64,000 bases of DNA from Kineosporiaceae bacterium SCSIO 59966 (GCA_020881835.1 CP052876.1:496001-560000), one strand, 5' to 3'; shown: positions 18,006 to 26,734, counted from the stretch's first letter. Numbers and translations: made by a program. The notes: generated by a model from the letters alone, not told the origin.

Positions 18006-19495
18006 TCCGCGCCTGGACGGTGGACGCCGTCCGCCGCGCCGAGGCGGCGGCGCTGGCCATCGCCCCCGAGGGCGCCCTCATGCAGCGGGCGGCCGGGGCG
18101 CTGGCCGCCCGCACCGCTGTCCTGCTCCGGCAGCGCTGCGGCGGCGTGGCCGGCCGCCGGGTGGTGCTGCTCGTGGGAGCCGGCGACAACGGTGGTGACG
18201 CGCTGTGGGCCGGCGTCCGGCTCGCCCGGCGCGGTGCCCGAGTGGACGCCGTCCCCGCCGCCGGGCGGGTGCACGCCGAGGGGCTCGCCGAACTGCGCGC
18301 CGCCGGTGGGCGGACCGTGGCCGTCGACGAGGCCACGGCCGTGCTCGCCCGCGCGGACGTCGTCCTCGACGGCCTGGTCGGTCTCGGCGGCAGCCCCGGG
18401 CTGCGCCCGCCCGCCGACGCGCTCGTCGCCGCCGTGCCACCGACGGCCGCGGTCGTCGCCGTCGACCTGCCCAGCGGGGTGGACCCGGACACCGGGCAGA
18501 CGCCGGGCGAACACGTGCGGGCCGACGTCACCGTGACCTTCGGCGGCGCCAAGCCGTGCCTGCTGCTGCCGCCCGCCGCGGCGGCCGCCGGCCGGGTCGA
18601 GGTCGTCGACATCGGCCTGGACCCCGCGGAGCTCGGCCCGCCGCAGGTGGAGCGCCTTGAGCCGGCCGACGCCGCCGGGCGCTGGCCGGTGCCGGGACCC
18701 CGGGACGACAAGTACTCCCGCGGCGTGCTCGGCGTCGTCGCCGGCGGCGCCCGGTACACCGGCGCGGCGGTGCTGTGCACCGGGGCGGCGGTGCGGGCCG
18801 GCGCGGGCATGGTCCGCTACCTCGGGCCGCCGGAGCCCACCGCGCTGGTGCGGGCCCGCTGGCCCGAGGTGGTGCCCGGCCAGGGACGAGTACAGGCCTG
18901 GGTGGTCGGCCCGGGGATCGACCCCGGCGACCCGGACCAGCTGCCGGCGGTGGAGGCCGCGCTCGCCGGCGACCTGCCCTGCCTGGTCGACGCCGGCGCC
19001 CTGGAGCTGCTGCCCGCGCAGCGGCGGGACGCCCCCACCCTGCTCACCCCGCACGCCGGGGAGCTGGCCCGCCTGCTCACCAGGCTCGAGGGCGACGGCG
19101 CCGGTCGCCGCGCCGGCACGACGGCCCGGGACGACGTGCTCGCCGCCCCGCTGGACGCGGCCCGGCGTGCGGCCCGGCTGACCGGGGCGACCGTGCTGCT
19201 CAAGGGCGCGACCACGCTGGTCGTCCCACCTGACGGGCCGGTGCGCTCCCAGCCGGCCGGCCCGCCCTGGCTCGCCACGGCGGGTGCCGGCGACGTCCTG
19301 GCCGGGGTCGCCGGCGTGCTGCTCGCGGCCGGGCTCGACCCCGTGGAGGCCGGTTCGCTCGCCGTGCTGGCCCACGCGGCGGCCGCCCGAGCCGCCGCCG
19401 GGACCGACGACACCCGGGTCGGTGGGCCGCTCGCCGCCGGCCTGCTGCTCGATGCGCTGCCCGCGGCCGTGGCCCGGCTGCTAGGCGGGGAATGA
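18002..19495 (+). CDS. nnr: Bifunctional NAD(P)H-hydrate epimerase / ADP-dependent dehydratase
   Basis: 497 residues. It repairs damaged NAD(P)H hydrates. The N-terminal YjeF_N epimerase half (about 1-215) has [15 protein letters not shown] and [11 protein letters not shown]. The C-terminal dehydratase (about 230-497) has [21 protein letters not shown] and [14 protein letters not shown]. The end reads [12 protein letters not shown] 17-nt piece of this 3' end recurs at 27034-27050 as [11 protein letters not shown], suggesting the accessory island entered here and may have changed the last residues. Confidence 0.96.
   Translation: MIRAWTVDAVRRAEAAALAIAPEGALMQRAAGALAARTAVLLRQRCGGVAGRRVVLLVGAGDNGGDALWAGVRLARRGARVDAVPAAGRVHAEGLAELRAAGGRTVAVDEATAVLARADVVLDGLVGLGGSPGLRPPADALVAAVPPTAAVVAVDLPSGVDPDTGQTPGEHVRADVTVTFGGAKPCLLLPPAAAAAGRVEVVDIGLDPAELGPPQVERLEPADAAGRWPVPGPRDDKYSRGVLGVVAGGARYTGAAVLCTGAAVRAGAGMVRYLGPPEPTALVRARWPEVVPGQGRVQAWVVGPGIDPGDPDQLPAVEAALAGDLPCLVDAGALELLPAQRRDAPTLLTPHAGELARLLTRLEGDGAGRRAGTTARDDVLAAPLDAARRAARLTGATVLLKGATTLVVPPDGPVRSQPAGPPWLATAGAGDVLAGVAGVLLAAGLDPVEAGSLAVLAHAAAARAAAGTDDTRVGGPLAAGLLLDALPAAVARLLGGE
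19466..19482 (+). repeat. 17-bp direct repeat, left copy (attL-like)
   Basis: GCCGTGGCCCGGCTGCT within the last codons of nnr, repeated exactly at 27034-27050. Both copies are in the frame that reads AVARLL. The two copies bound the 7.5-kb accessory island. Confidence 0.75.
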
Positions 19496-19593
19496 GCCCT
19501 GCCGGGGGACTGGTGGGTGAGGGCGGTGGTTCCGCTGAGCCGCGCGAACCCTGCTGGCGTGGCGGGCTCACGAGAGGAGGGAGCCCGTCATGG

Positions 19594-20148
19594 TCACGGG
19601 GCGAGCACCCCAGCCGGGATCTTGATCTGCAGCAACCGCTCGTAGGCGTCCCCCGAGGCCGCCACTGAGGTCGCGAAGGTGCGCTGCCAGACGCTGAGCG
19701 GCACGTCTTCCTCGACGAAGCCGCCCCGGGCCGCCAGCCTGCGCGTCTCGGCGTCAGCCCACTGCGACAGCCTGGACCAGGACAGGTTCAAGGCATTGAG
19801 CGACTGGAGGAAGGAGTCGGCCCCGCCCGTCGCGTCGGCAGTGACCCGGCCGGCGACACCGTTCATGATCGAGTGTCGGCCCAGGGGCAGGACGCGGACG
19901 CCCAGCCATGCCTGCAGCGCGTCCTCCACGCAGTGGCAGGTGGTGCATCCGTGCCACGACCACCTCGTGACGCCGCCCGCGGTGCCTCGAGCGCACACCT
20001 GGCACAGGTCGACCGCTCGGCTCACGTCGCGCCCCGACCACGGCTCTGCGGGCGCGCACGGGCAGCCCTGGCGGCCGGAGGCCGTCATCCCCCGGATGCG
20101 CCCACACGGCAGATGAACCGTGAGCTGCTCGACCTGCCGGGTCGTCAC
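19594..20148 (-). CDS. Unknown Cys-rich protein at the island edge
   Basis: 184 residues from GTG 20148, which has GGGAAGG seven nt upstream and overlaps the stop of a 25-codon ORF. The first 75 residues hold eight cysteines, in CPC, CQVC and GCTTCHC groupings, suggesting a zinc or Fe-S site. The second half is helical and charged (SFLQSLNALNLSWSRLSQ, then ETRRLAARGG). No signal peptide or membrane segment. I do not recognise the family; a shorter start at ATG 20088 would lose C15. Function not inferred. Confidence 0.6.
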   Translation of the reverse strand: MTTRQVEQLTVHLPCGRIRGMTASGRQGCPCAPAEPWSGRDVSRAVDLCQVCARGTAGGVTRWSWHGCTTCHCVEDALQAWLGVRVLPLGRHSIMNGVAGRVTADATGGADSFLQSLNALNLSWSRLSQWADAETRRLAARGGFVEEDVPLSVWQRTFATSVAASGDAYERLLQIKIPAGVLAP

Positions 20149-20222
20149 GCCGTGACCTTCCCGCGGGGACCGCGTCGTGGGCGGGCGGCGTGGATCTCCA
20201 CGCTCAAGTCGTCGTCGGACAT
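20145..20222 (-). CDS. 25-residue ORF coupled to the Cys-rich gene
   Basis: ATG at 20222, preceded by GGGGAGGACGC, encodes MSDDDLSVEIHAARPRRGPR and five further residues. Its TGA overlaps the GTG of the next gene (GTGA arrangement), so it may be a translated leader or small partner. The peptide is acidic at the start and Arg-rich later. Too short for homology; expression is inference. Confidence 0.4.
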   Translation of the reverse strand: MSDDDLSVEIHAARPRRGPRGKVTA

Positions 20223-20290
20223 GCGTCCTCCCCGGAGTCGATGGACCCCGGTGGCGTCGCACCGGTCGTCCGCGTGTTGCGGGCGCTGTC

Positions 20291-20326
20291 TGCGACCGCC
20301 AGGTCCGCTCGGACCACCCGCCGCGG
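20291..20326 (+). repeat. 36-bp dispersed repeat, copy 1
   Basis: An exact 36-bp match to 26979-27014, same orientation, one copy near each end of the island. It contains the small hairpin GGTCCG-CT-CGGACC. Both copies are intergenic. Confidence 0.9.
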
Positions 20327-20464
20327 AGACGGGTTGGTGACAGCAAGCCGAGCCTGCGCGCCGTCGTCCTGACCTCCGTCCAGGATGGTACGGACGCACC
20401 GCTGCTGCAAGGGCCTCTCCTACCAGCCTCACCTGCGGGCCGCCTTGGCCGACGGCGGCCGCGA

Positions 20465-20617
20465 GTGACCCGCGTCGACACGAACGTTCTCACCGCGGCT
20501 GCCCGGCTCGCAGACACCAACCACGTCGCTGCGGCGCCCCTGCTCGAGACCCCTGACGAGCCGCTGCTGGTTCCACCCACCGTGCTGGCGGAGGTCTGCT
20601 ACCTCCTCAACGAGTGA
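20465..20617 (+). pseudogene. Truncated PIN-domain (VapC-like) toxin
   Basis: Fifty codons beginning VTRVDTNVLTAAARLADTNH. They carry the first PIN aspartate (VDTNVL) and the conserved PTVLAEVCYLLNE helix with its glutamate, then stop. PIN toxins are about 130 residues, so the last two thirds, with the other catalytic acids, are missing. No continuation was found downstream in another frame. Remnant of a toxin-antitoxin pair. Confidence 0.6.
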
Positions 20618-20787
20618 AGCGGACCGAAAACTGGGGGTGTCGGGTGTTGACGGTCAGCGTTGGTTGAGGCCGGAAACTGCCGTCTGACCTGCGGGAACGC
20701 GCTCGTGGGACCGCTGGACGTCGTCGGCGAGAATCGGTCCGCTGGCGCTGCTTACCATGACCTCAGGTGACGCCGGCAACCCGGCGA

Positions 20788-21246
20788 CTACAGGGAGATC
20801 CCTCGGGCGAGGGCGGCGTCGAACAGCGTCCGGGCGACCAGCTCGGCCTTCTCGGTCGCCGCGGCCCCCACCGGCTTTGCCTCGTAGCGGTCCTGGTGAC
20901 GGGCGCGCCGCAGGCGGTCGAACTCCCGCGCTGCCTTCTCCGCCGGCGGCTTGTCGAAGACGGCGCGCAAGTAGCCGCCGAGCGCCTCATGCTGGCCGGG
21001 CCCGTTGGTGGTACGGAAGCCGTACGCCGCCAGCAGCGCCTCGCCCGCGTCGTGGCAGGCGTCGTAGGCGATGCCGTACCTGACGGTGACGCTGGTGAGC
21101 AGCGGCAGTTGGTCCAGGCGCTCCTCGGCCTGGCGCAGGAACGAGACCGCACGCGCGAGGTCTGCGGGCACGACGTCGAGACGCCGGGCCTCGACCAGGG
21201 CGAGGACCGTCGCCTGCTGGGCGCGGGTGAGTGGAGTCAGCGCCAC
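20788..21246 (-). CDS. HEPN-like protein, partner of the MNT gene
   Basis: 152 residues from GTG 21246, overlapping the end of the MNT gene by ten bases. It is all-helical in character, with segments VRYGIAYDACHDAGEALLAA and ARHQDRYEAKP, as in HEPN proteins paired with minimal nucleotidyltransferases. The exact Rx4-6H RNase motif is not clear (R-x5-R-H-x2-R only), so nuclease activity is uncertain. Operon order MNT then HEPN and the overlap support a toxin-antitoxin pair. Confidence 0.6.
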   Translation of the reverse strand: MALTPLTRAQQATVLALVEARRLDVVPADLARAVSFLRQAEERLDQLPLLTSVTVRYGIAYDACHDAGEALLAAYGFRTTNGPGQHEALGGYLRAVFDKPPAEKAAREFDRLRRARHQDRYEAKPVGAAATEKAELVARTLFDAALARGISL

Positions 21247-21821
21247 GGCGGCTCCCCGATCACGGGGACCGCCGGGCCGCTGCGTACGTTGTCCAGGAAC
21301 CCGGAGGACGCGGCGAACTCCTCAGGAGTGAGGATCGTCGGGTTCACGGGACGGTGCACAACGGCCTCGACCCGGGTGCACGCCTCGTAGACCGCGTCCA
21401 CGTCGGGCTCACCGAGCACCATGACGTCGATGTCGTGCGGCGCCGGACCGGCATCCCCGAGCATCCGCGCGGCGAAGGAGCCGTAGAGGAACGCCGACTC
21501 GATCCCGTCGATGCGGCCGAGCTCCTCGGCCAGGACGACCACCGGGCCGGTCGCGATCGCGAGGATCTCGCGCAAAGGGTCCACCAGCGGGCTCTCGTCG
21601 TTGGCGCGGATGAGCCTTGTGCGGCCCACGTGTCGCTCGGCCAGGATGCCGGCATCCAGCAGGCGCGCGACCTCACGGTGTGCGGTCGGGTACGCCAGGC
21701 CGGCCCGCTTGGCCAGGTCGGTGACGCTCAGCTCGTCGCCGGTGAGCAACAAGGTGGAGAGCAGGCGCGCCTGTCCCTCCGACCGGAAGATCGGAGCGAG
21801 AAGCGGGGCCTCGGTTCTCAT
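21237..21821 (-). CDS. Winged-helix + minimal nucleotidyltransferase (MNT) antitoxin-like protein
   Basis: 194 residues from ATG 21821. Residues about 8-75 form an ArsR/MarR-like winged helix (LTGDELSVTDLAKRAGLAYP, then AHREVARLLDAGIL). The C-terminal half is a Pol-beta-type MNT with FLYGSFAARML followed by DIDVMVLG, the GS-x-DxD signature. In known HEPN-MNT pairs the MNT protein AMPylates and silences the HEPN toxin; here the DNA-binding domain could add autoregulation. It has a leaderless promoter. Confidence 0.7.
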   Translation of the reverse strand: MRTEAPLLAPIFRSEGQARLLSTLLLTGDELSVTDLAKRAGLAYPTAHREVARLLDAGILAERHVGRTRLIRANDESPLVDPLREILAIATGPVVVLAEELGRIDGIESAFLYGSFAARMLGDAGPAPHDIDVMVLGEPDVDAVYEACTRVEAVVHRPVNPTILTPEEFAASSGFLDNVRSGPAVPVIGEPPWR

Positions 21822-21828
21822 ATACCTG

Positions 21829-21857
21829 AGATTATTCTCCACTATATCGATAGTCAA
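21829..21857 (-). promoter_or_regulatory. Leaderless promoter of the MNT-HEPN operon
   Basis: On the minus strand TTGACT (21852-21857), a 17-nt spacer and TAATCT (21829-21834) form the best sigma-70 promoter in the window. Only seven nt separate the -10 box from the ATG, so the mRNA should start at or next to the start codon. The spacer holds an AT-rich near-palindrome (ATCGATAT). Confidence 0.75.
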
Positions 21858-21864
21858 GGCGCCG

Positions 21865-22197
21865 CTACCCCCAGAAGATCGGGTCGCCGCTGCTGCCGAT
21901 GTGGTCCAGGAGATCTTGGACGTTCTTGGTCGGGCGCTTGCGCTTGTACTCGTGGAACTTGAGGTGGCGGTCCCGCCAGTAGATCGCCCACAGGCCGGTC
22001 GACTTCGTGTAGCGCAGCCGTGCGATCGGGAACCGGGTGTGTTCACCGACGCCGTTCCACGGCGGCCGCACCTCGACGATGTCGACGTGTCGGTCGGAGA
22101 CGTCGGCCTCGACCTTGACCTGGTCCCACAGGTGCTCGGGCACGCGCTTCCGCGCCCACAGCCGGATGCGGCGCAGGTCAGTTTCGGGAAGCGCCAT
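21865..22197 (-). CDS. DUF3024-like protein
   Basis: 110 residues from ATG 22197 (GGAAGG upstream). The run LWDQVKVEADVSDRHVDIVE, RPPWNG and FPIARLRYTKSTGLWAIYWR followed by RDRHLKFHEY is typical of the small actinobacterial DUF3024 family, whose function is unknown. It is scattered among islands and defence loci. Its stop lies eight nt before the MNT -35 box, so it is probably transcribed separately. Confidence 0.65.
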   Translation of the reverse strand: MALPETDLRRIRLWARKRVPEHLWDQVKVEADVSDRHVDIVEVRPPWNGVGEHTRFPIARLRYTKSTGLWAIYWRDRHLKFHEYKRKRPTKNVQDLLDHIGSSGDPIFWG

Positions 22198-22249
22198 CAC
22201 ACCTTCCAGCCTGCTCGAGGACAAGACACAGCATCTACCAGCGGGGGGT

Positions 22250-22267
22250 CCCAACAGGCTCGGGCAT
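22250..22267 (+). repeat. 18-bp direct repeat, left copy of inner cassette
   Basis: CCCAACAGGCTCGGGCAT, repeated exactly at 25192-25209 in the same orientation. The copies bracket the unknown-PIN-hsdM segment (2.9 kb), as expected for a separately acquired cassette within the island. Confidence 0.75.
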
Positions 22268-22410
22268 GCCTCACCGGCGATGCATCCGACCTGTCGGAGG
22301 CCGAGGACATGATCGGCGCGTGAGCGGCGGGTAGGCCAGGTCGTTCCTCGCCGACGGCACAATGGTCAGGTTGCACTCGACACGCTCAAGACCCGAGGGA
22401 GGTGATCCGC

Positions 22411-23271
22411 ATGGCCACGCAGTTCGAGTTCCGCCTCATCGGCGCGAGCGCGCCCGACGGCGAGCTCGAAGCCGATCATCTTCTCGCCATCGTCGCGAGC
22501 CTGAAGGAGGTCGCGACGAAGATCGGGCGCGTCGAGACCGACGCGGAACCGGTCGGCCGGGCACCGAAACGCACCCAGCGGGTCGCGAAGCTGACCATCG
22601 GGCTGGCTCCCGGGAGCACCACTGTGCTCGCGCGCAGGGCCGGCGCGGGTGACGGCGCTCTGGACTTCGACCTCGCCGACGAACAGGCCTTCGACGAGAA
22701 GTTCACCGCCCTCGTCGAGTCGATCGGCCTCGACCACCGTCCCAGTTGGGTCGATGACTCCCTCTCCCTCGCCGCTGCAGACCTCACCGCGGCCCTGCAG
22801 CAGGCGGCACCCGAGGTCGAGTTCACGGCCGCCGGGAAGGTGTGCCGCCGTTTCAAGACCGAAGCGACCCACCGGGAGACCTGGCGCGTCGACACGCCGT
22901 CGAGTTCGGAATCGGTCACGTTCACCGGGAGGCTCTTCGCGGTGAACCTCAACACGCACCGCCTCCAGGTGCAGGACGACGTCGGCCACCATGTCGCGTT
23001 GCCGAAGGTGTCCAACGACGCCGAGGTGAGCCGGCTCATCGGCAGCTACGTGACGGTGACCGGTGCGCCCGAGCGCGACGCATCGGGACGCCTCACCCAG
23101 ATCCACGATGCCGCCATCGCTGCCGCCCCGGACCCGCTGGGCGGGAGCGTCGTGCCGGCGGCAGTGTCGCTCGACGAGATCCTCGCGAGCGCCCCCGGCC
23201 CGGATATTGACGGCGGGATCGAGCTGACCGACGAGGAGTTCACGGCCTTCCTCGAGGCGGTCCGTGGGTGA
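22411..23271 (+). CDS. Unknown 286-residue protein coupled to a PIN gene; possible large antitoxin
   Basis: Starts at ATG 22411, eight nt after GAGGGAGG. Residues about 165-235 look like a small beta barrel (TFTGRLFAVNLNTHRLQVQD, then YVTVTGAPERDASGRLTQ), OB-like by pattern only. The C-terminal 35 residues are acidic and contain LDEILASAPGPDIDGG, the kind of tail with which antitoxins wrap toxins. The stop overlaps the next gene by four bases. I do not recognise the family. Usual VapB antitoxins are about 80 residues, so this would be unusually large. Confidence 0.55.
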   Translation: MATQFEFRLIGASAPDGELEADHLLAIVASLKEVATKIGRVETDAEPVGRAPKRTQRVAKLTIGLAPGSTTVLARRAGAGDGALDFDLADEQAFDEKFTALVESIGLDHRPSWVDDSLSLAAADLTAALQQAAPEVEFTAAGKVCRRFKTEATHRETWRVDTPSSSESVTFTGRLFAVNLNTHRLQVQDDVGHHVALPKVSNDAEVSRLIGSYVTVTGAPERDASGRLTQIHDAAIAAAPDPLGGSVVPAAVSLDEILASAPGPDIDGGIELTDEEFTAFLEAVRG

Positions 23272-23696
23272 GCGACCCCCAAGCCACAGTGCTCGATAGC
23301 GACGCGTTCAGTCTCCTGTTCGTCAGGCGTGATGCGGCGGATCCCCGGACCGCCGGCTGGCGTCAGCTGCTTGCCGGGCACCGGGTGCTCATCTCGTTCC
23401 AGACCCGGGCCGAACTGCTCGCTGGGGCGATTGCGCGCGGCTGGGGTGAACGGCGGACGAGCGAGCTCCGGGCGATCCTGGATCGGACTCCCACGATCGG
23501 CGTCGACGACGAGGTCATCGACGCCAACGCCACGCTCTACGCGGACTGCCGACGGCTTGGGCACGCACTCCACGCCAGGGAACACACCGCGGATAGGTGG
23601 GTCGCTGCCTGTGCCATTGCGAAGACCACTCCACTACTGGCTGGGGACGGCGTCTACCGGGGCGCTCCAGGACTTTCGCTGCTGATGGGAGGCTGA
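23268..23696 (+). CDS. PIN-domain RNase (VapC-like toxin)
   Basis: 142 residues from GTG 23268, overlapping the preceding stop. PIN domains cut RNA with a Mg-dependent acidic site. Candidate acids are visible in order: LDSDAFSLLF, then TRAELLAGA, then TADRWVAACA, then GDGVYRG. Length is normal, so unlike the fragment at 20465 this copy looks complete. Tight coupling with the upstream gene suggests a toxin-antitoxin operon. Confidence 0.75.
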   Translation: MSDPQATVLDSDAFSLLFVRRDAADPRTAGWRQLLAGHRVLISFQTRAELLAGAIARGWGERRTSELRAILDRTPTIGVDDEVIDANATLYADCRRLGHALHAREHTADRWVAACAIAKTTPLLAGDGVYRGAPGLSLLMGG

Positions 23697-23701
23697 CGCC
23701 C

Positions 23702-25182
23702 GTGTCCGACTCCCGCCGCCTCGTCGACAAGCTCTGGTCCTACTGCAACGTCCTGCGTGACGACGGCGTGGGCGTCATCGAGTACACCGAGCAGCTACGT
23801 ACCTGCTGTTCCTCAAGATGGCGCACGAACGCGCCACCCGGAGGCTGAACCCGCAGCAGATCGTGCCGCCCGAGTACTCCTGGCAGAGGCTCCTCGACGC
23901 CGAAGGCACCGATCTGGAGGTCACCTACACCCAGATCCTGGTTGGCCTTGCACAACAGCCGGGCACCCTTGGCACGATCTTCCGGAAGGCTCAGAACCGG
24001 ATCCAAGACCCGGCCAAGCTCAAACGACTCATCGTCGACCTCATCGACCAGGAGAACTGGTCGGCTTCCGGTACCGACCTCAAGGGAGACGCCTACGAGG
24101 AGCTGCTGTCGAAGGGCGCCTCCGACAAGGGCTCCGGCGCCGGGCAGTACTTCACGCCACGCGAGCTGATCCGGGCGATCGTCGACGTCGTCGACCCCAA
24201 GCCCACCGACACGGTCGTCGATCCTGCCTGCGGCACCGGCGGCTTCCTCCTGGTCGCCCACGAGCACGCCTCCCGCGACGCCGCCAGCCTCACGCCGACC
24301 GAGCGCGAGCACCTGCGCAACGGGTTCGTCACCGGCTACGAGCTGGTCGACGGCACCGCCCGGCTGGCCGCGATGAACCTGCTGCTGCACGGCATCGGGA
24401 CGCCGAACGGCGACTCCCTCATCGACGTCCGCGACTCCCTCATCGCCGACCCCGGGCAGCGCTGGTCCGTGGTACTCACGAACCCGCCCTTCGGTCGCAA
24501 GTCGTCGCTCACCATGGTCGGCGCCGACGGGCGGATCGTGCGCGAAGACCGCGACATCGAGCGCCAGGACTTCGTCGTGACGACGTCCAACAAGCAGCTC
24601 AACTTCCTGCAGCACATCATGACGATCCTCGACATCAACGGTCGCGCCGCAGTCGTCCTGCCCGACAACGTGCTGTTCGAGGGCGGTGCCGGTGAGACGC
24701 TACGCCGCAAGCTGCTCGCCGACTTCGACCTGCACACGATGATCCGGCTCCCCACCGGCATCTGGTACGCCCCCGGGGTGAAGGCCAACGTGCTCTTCTT
24801 CGACAAGAAGCCGGCCGCCGAGCAGCCGTGGACCCAGAAGTTGTGGGTCTACGACTTCCGGACCAACATCCACTTCACTCTCAAGCAGAACCCGCTGCGC
24901 CGGCCGGACCTCGACGACTTCGTGACGTCGTACCTGTCCGGCAAGGACCGCGCGGAGCGGGTGGAGTCCGAGCGTTGGAGATCCTTCGACTACGACGAGC
25001 TCGTGGCGCGCGACAAGGCGAATCTCGACATCACCTGGCTGCGCGACGAGTCGCTCGAGGATGCCGACAACCTGCCGGCACCCGAGATCATCGCCCGCGA
25101 GATCGTCGAGGACCTGACGGCGGCGCTCGCCGAGTTCGAGGGCGTCGCGGCCGCACTCGAAGCCTCGTCCGGCGACTCCTGA
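23702..25182 (+). pseudogene. hsdM: Type I restriction-modification methyltransferase subunit HsdM, frameshifted
   Basis: GTG 23702 opens with SDSRRLVDKLWSYCNVLRDD, the usual HsdM N-terminus, but after IEYTEQL (about 23792) the frame is lost. It continues from 23798 in a +2-shifted frame as YLLFLKMAHERATRRL to the stop at 25182. One missing base within CTACGTAC explains it. The rest is intact: DPACGTGGFLLVAHEHA (SAM motif) and TNPPFGRKSS (NPPF catalytic motif). No hsdS or hsdR is nearby. A broken orphan methyltransferase, or a sequencing error. Confidence 0.85.
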
Positions 25183-25191
25183 TCTTCTCTT

Positions 25192-25209
25192 CCCAACAGG
25201 CTCGGGCAT
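25192..25209 (+). repeat. 18-bp direct repeat, right copy of inner cassette
   Basis: Exact copy of 22250-22267, ten bases after the hsdM stop. Flanking bases differ beyond the repeat on both sides. Confidence 0.75.
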
Positions 25210-25259
25210 ACCGCCGCGAGTCCGCCGATCTCCGGAGCGCCCCAGGTTCTCGGCCGTTC

Positions 25260-25508
25260 CTATAGGAGGTGCGGCTCTCGGTTGAGGGCAGCGGCACGCG
25301 ACGGTTCCGGACGACCCGGCGAACGCATCGCCGGCCGCAGCGCCCGGTCCCCTGCCCATGGCCGCCGCGCACCGGCCGGACGCTGCTTGGCCACGACCGC
25401 CGCGGCAGTCGTCAGCGAGGAGTACTCGCCCTGGTGGTCATTGACCAGCCGCACAGTCCGGGCCTTCAACTCTTCATCGATCTTCTTCGGCATGGTGCCC
25501 ATCCTCCT
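25260..25508 (-). mobile_element. IS3-family OrfA fragment
   Basis: From ATG 25493 (AGGAGGATGGGCACC upstream) the frame reads MPKKIDEELKARTVRLVNDH and continues with a further 17 family-like residues, the start of IS3-type OrfA transposases. Similarity ends near 25383 after VVAKQ and the frame runs on as unrelated sequence to 25260. The rest of OrfA and all of OrfB, with the DDE domain, are gone. No terminal inverted repeats were recognised. It fills most of the 25183-25528 gap. Confidence 0.75.
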
Positions 25509-25528
25509 GGACTCAAACAGGAGCGGCA

Positions 25529-26734
25529 TCAAACCTGGGGGCGCTCCCGGGACCGGGCGATCGTCGCCGCGGCCGGGATCGCGGCGGCGGCGACGATCGC
25601 GCCGACCAGGACGGCGACCTCGGTGTCGGCGGTGGCGGCGATCAGGGCAGCGAAGGCGCCCCCGGCAGGGATGATCACGTCCTGGGAGCTGCGGATGACC
25701 GAGAACACCCGCCCCTGCAGGTCGGGGGGCGTCCACCGCTGCCGGAGCGTGGCGACGTTGACGGCGACAACGACCGCGCTCGCTGAGAACAGCACCTGGT
25801 AGACGGTAAGGAGCAGCACAGGCGCGCCCAGGGCCGCGGCGGGGATACAGAACAACGCCAGTGAGGCGATCGCGAACCCGAGGACGAGGCTGGTGCGCGG
25901 CCCAACCCGGTCGGAAAGCCGGACCACCACCACCGAGCCAACCAGGGCGCTAACCCCGCCGACCGCCGTGATCACGCCCAGCACCTCAGGGGACACCTGC
26001 AGCGGGCCGGTCACGTAGACCACCCACAGGGCGCCGATCATTGCCCCGCCGAGGTTGAGCAGCAGCATCACTACCACCGCGGACCTCAGCAGCGGCTCGG
26101 CCAACAGGTGGCGCGCCCCGGCCGTCCACTCGCCCAGCCGGGTGGTGCCCGGCGTGCCCGCCGGCGCGGGCAGTTCCCGCAGCAGGAGCAGCAGCACGCC
26201 AGACACCGCGAGACTGATGGAGTTGACGCCGATGGCCGCCCCGGGACCGGCCAGGCCGATCACCGCGCCGGCTGCGGGCGGCCCTGCCATGTCCGCGACG
26301 GCCTGGACCCTGGCGAACCAGCTGTTGGCCCGGCCGAGCTGATCGGCCGGGACCGCACGAGGGAGGTAGGTCTGCAGGCCCACGTCGAAGACCACCGCCC
26401 AGCACCCGCTGATTAGCGCCACGAGCAGAACCAGCACCCACCCCAGGTCCGCGTCCATCATCGGCACGAACACCACTAGGGCTGCCAGGAGCAGGCCGCG
26501 CGCCAGGTCGGAGGACACGCACCAGGCGCGAATCCTGCCGCTGCGGTCGAAGTACGGTCCGAGCAAGACGGCCGCCACGCCAGGCAGCGCGTACGCGGTG
26601 AACAGCAGCGCCGCTGCGGCCGCCGTCGCCCCTGTGGCCGACATCGCGAACAGTGGCAGCGCAAGCAGGGTGAAGCGGTCGCCGAACTGACCGATCAGCC
26701 GGGCTGCCACGAGGACGGAGAGGGTGCGGGTCAC
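25529..26734 (-). CDS. MFS efflux transporter
   Basis: 401 residues from GTG 26734. About twelve hydrophobic segments, e.g. FTAYALPGVAAVLLGPYFDR, with the cytoplasmic loop motif GPYFDRSGRIR, and a second-half repeat RLSDRVGPRTSLVLG. The layout resembles MefA-like or enterobactin-exporter-type MFS permeases that extrude drugs or metabolites. The substrate cannot be told. It is the last gene of the island and faces away from alr. Confidence 0.85.
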   Translation of the reverse strand: MTRTLSVLVAARLIGQFGDRFTLLALPLFAMSATGATAAAAALLFTAYALPGVAAVLLGPYFDRSGRIRAWCVSSDLARGLLLAALVVFVPMMDADLGWVLVLLVALISGCWAVVFDVGLQTYLPRAVPADQLGRANSWFARVQAVADMAGPPAAGAVIGLAGPGAAIGVNSISLAVSGVLLLLLRELPAPAGTPGTTRLGEWTAGARHLLAEPLLRSAVVVMLLLNLGGAMIGALWVVYVTGPLQVSPEVLGVITAVGGVSALVGSVVVVRLSDRVGPRTSLVLGFAIASLALFCIPAAALGAPVLLLTVYQVLFSASAVVVAVNVATLRQRWTPPDLQGRVFSVIRSSQDVIIPAGGAFAALIAATADTEVAVLVGAIVAAAAIPAAATIARSRERPQV

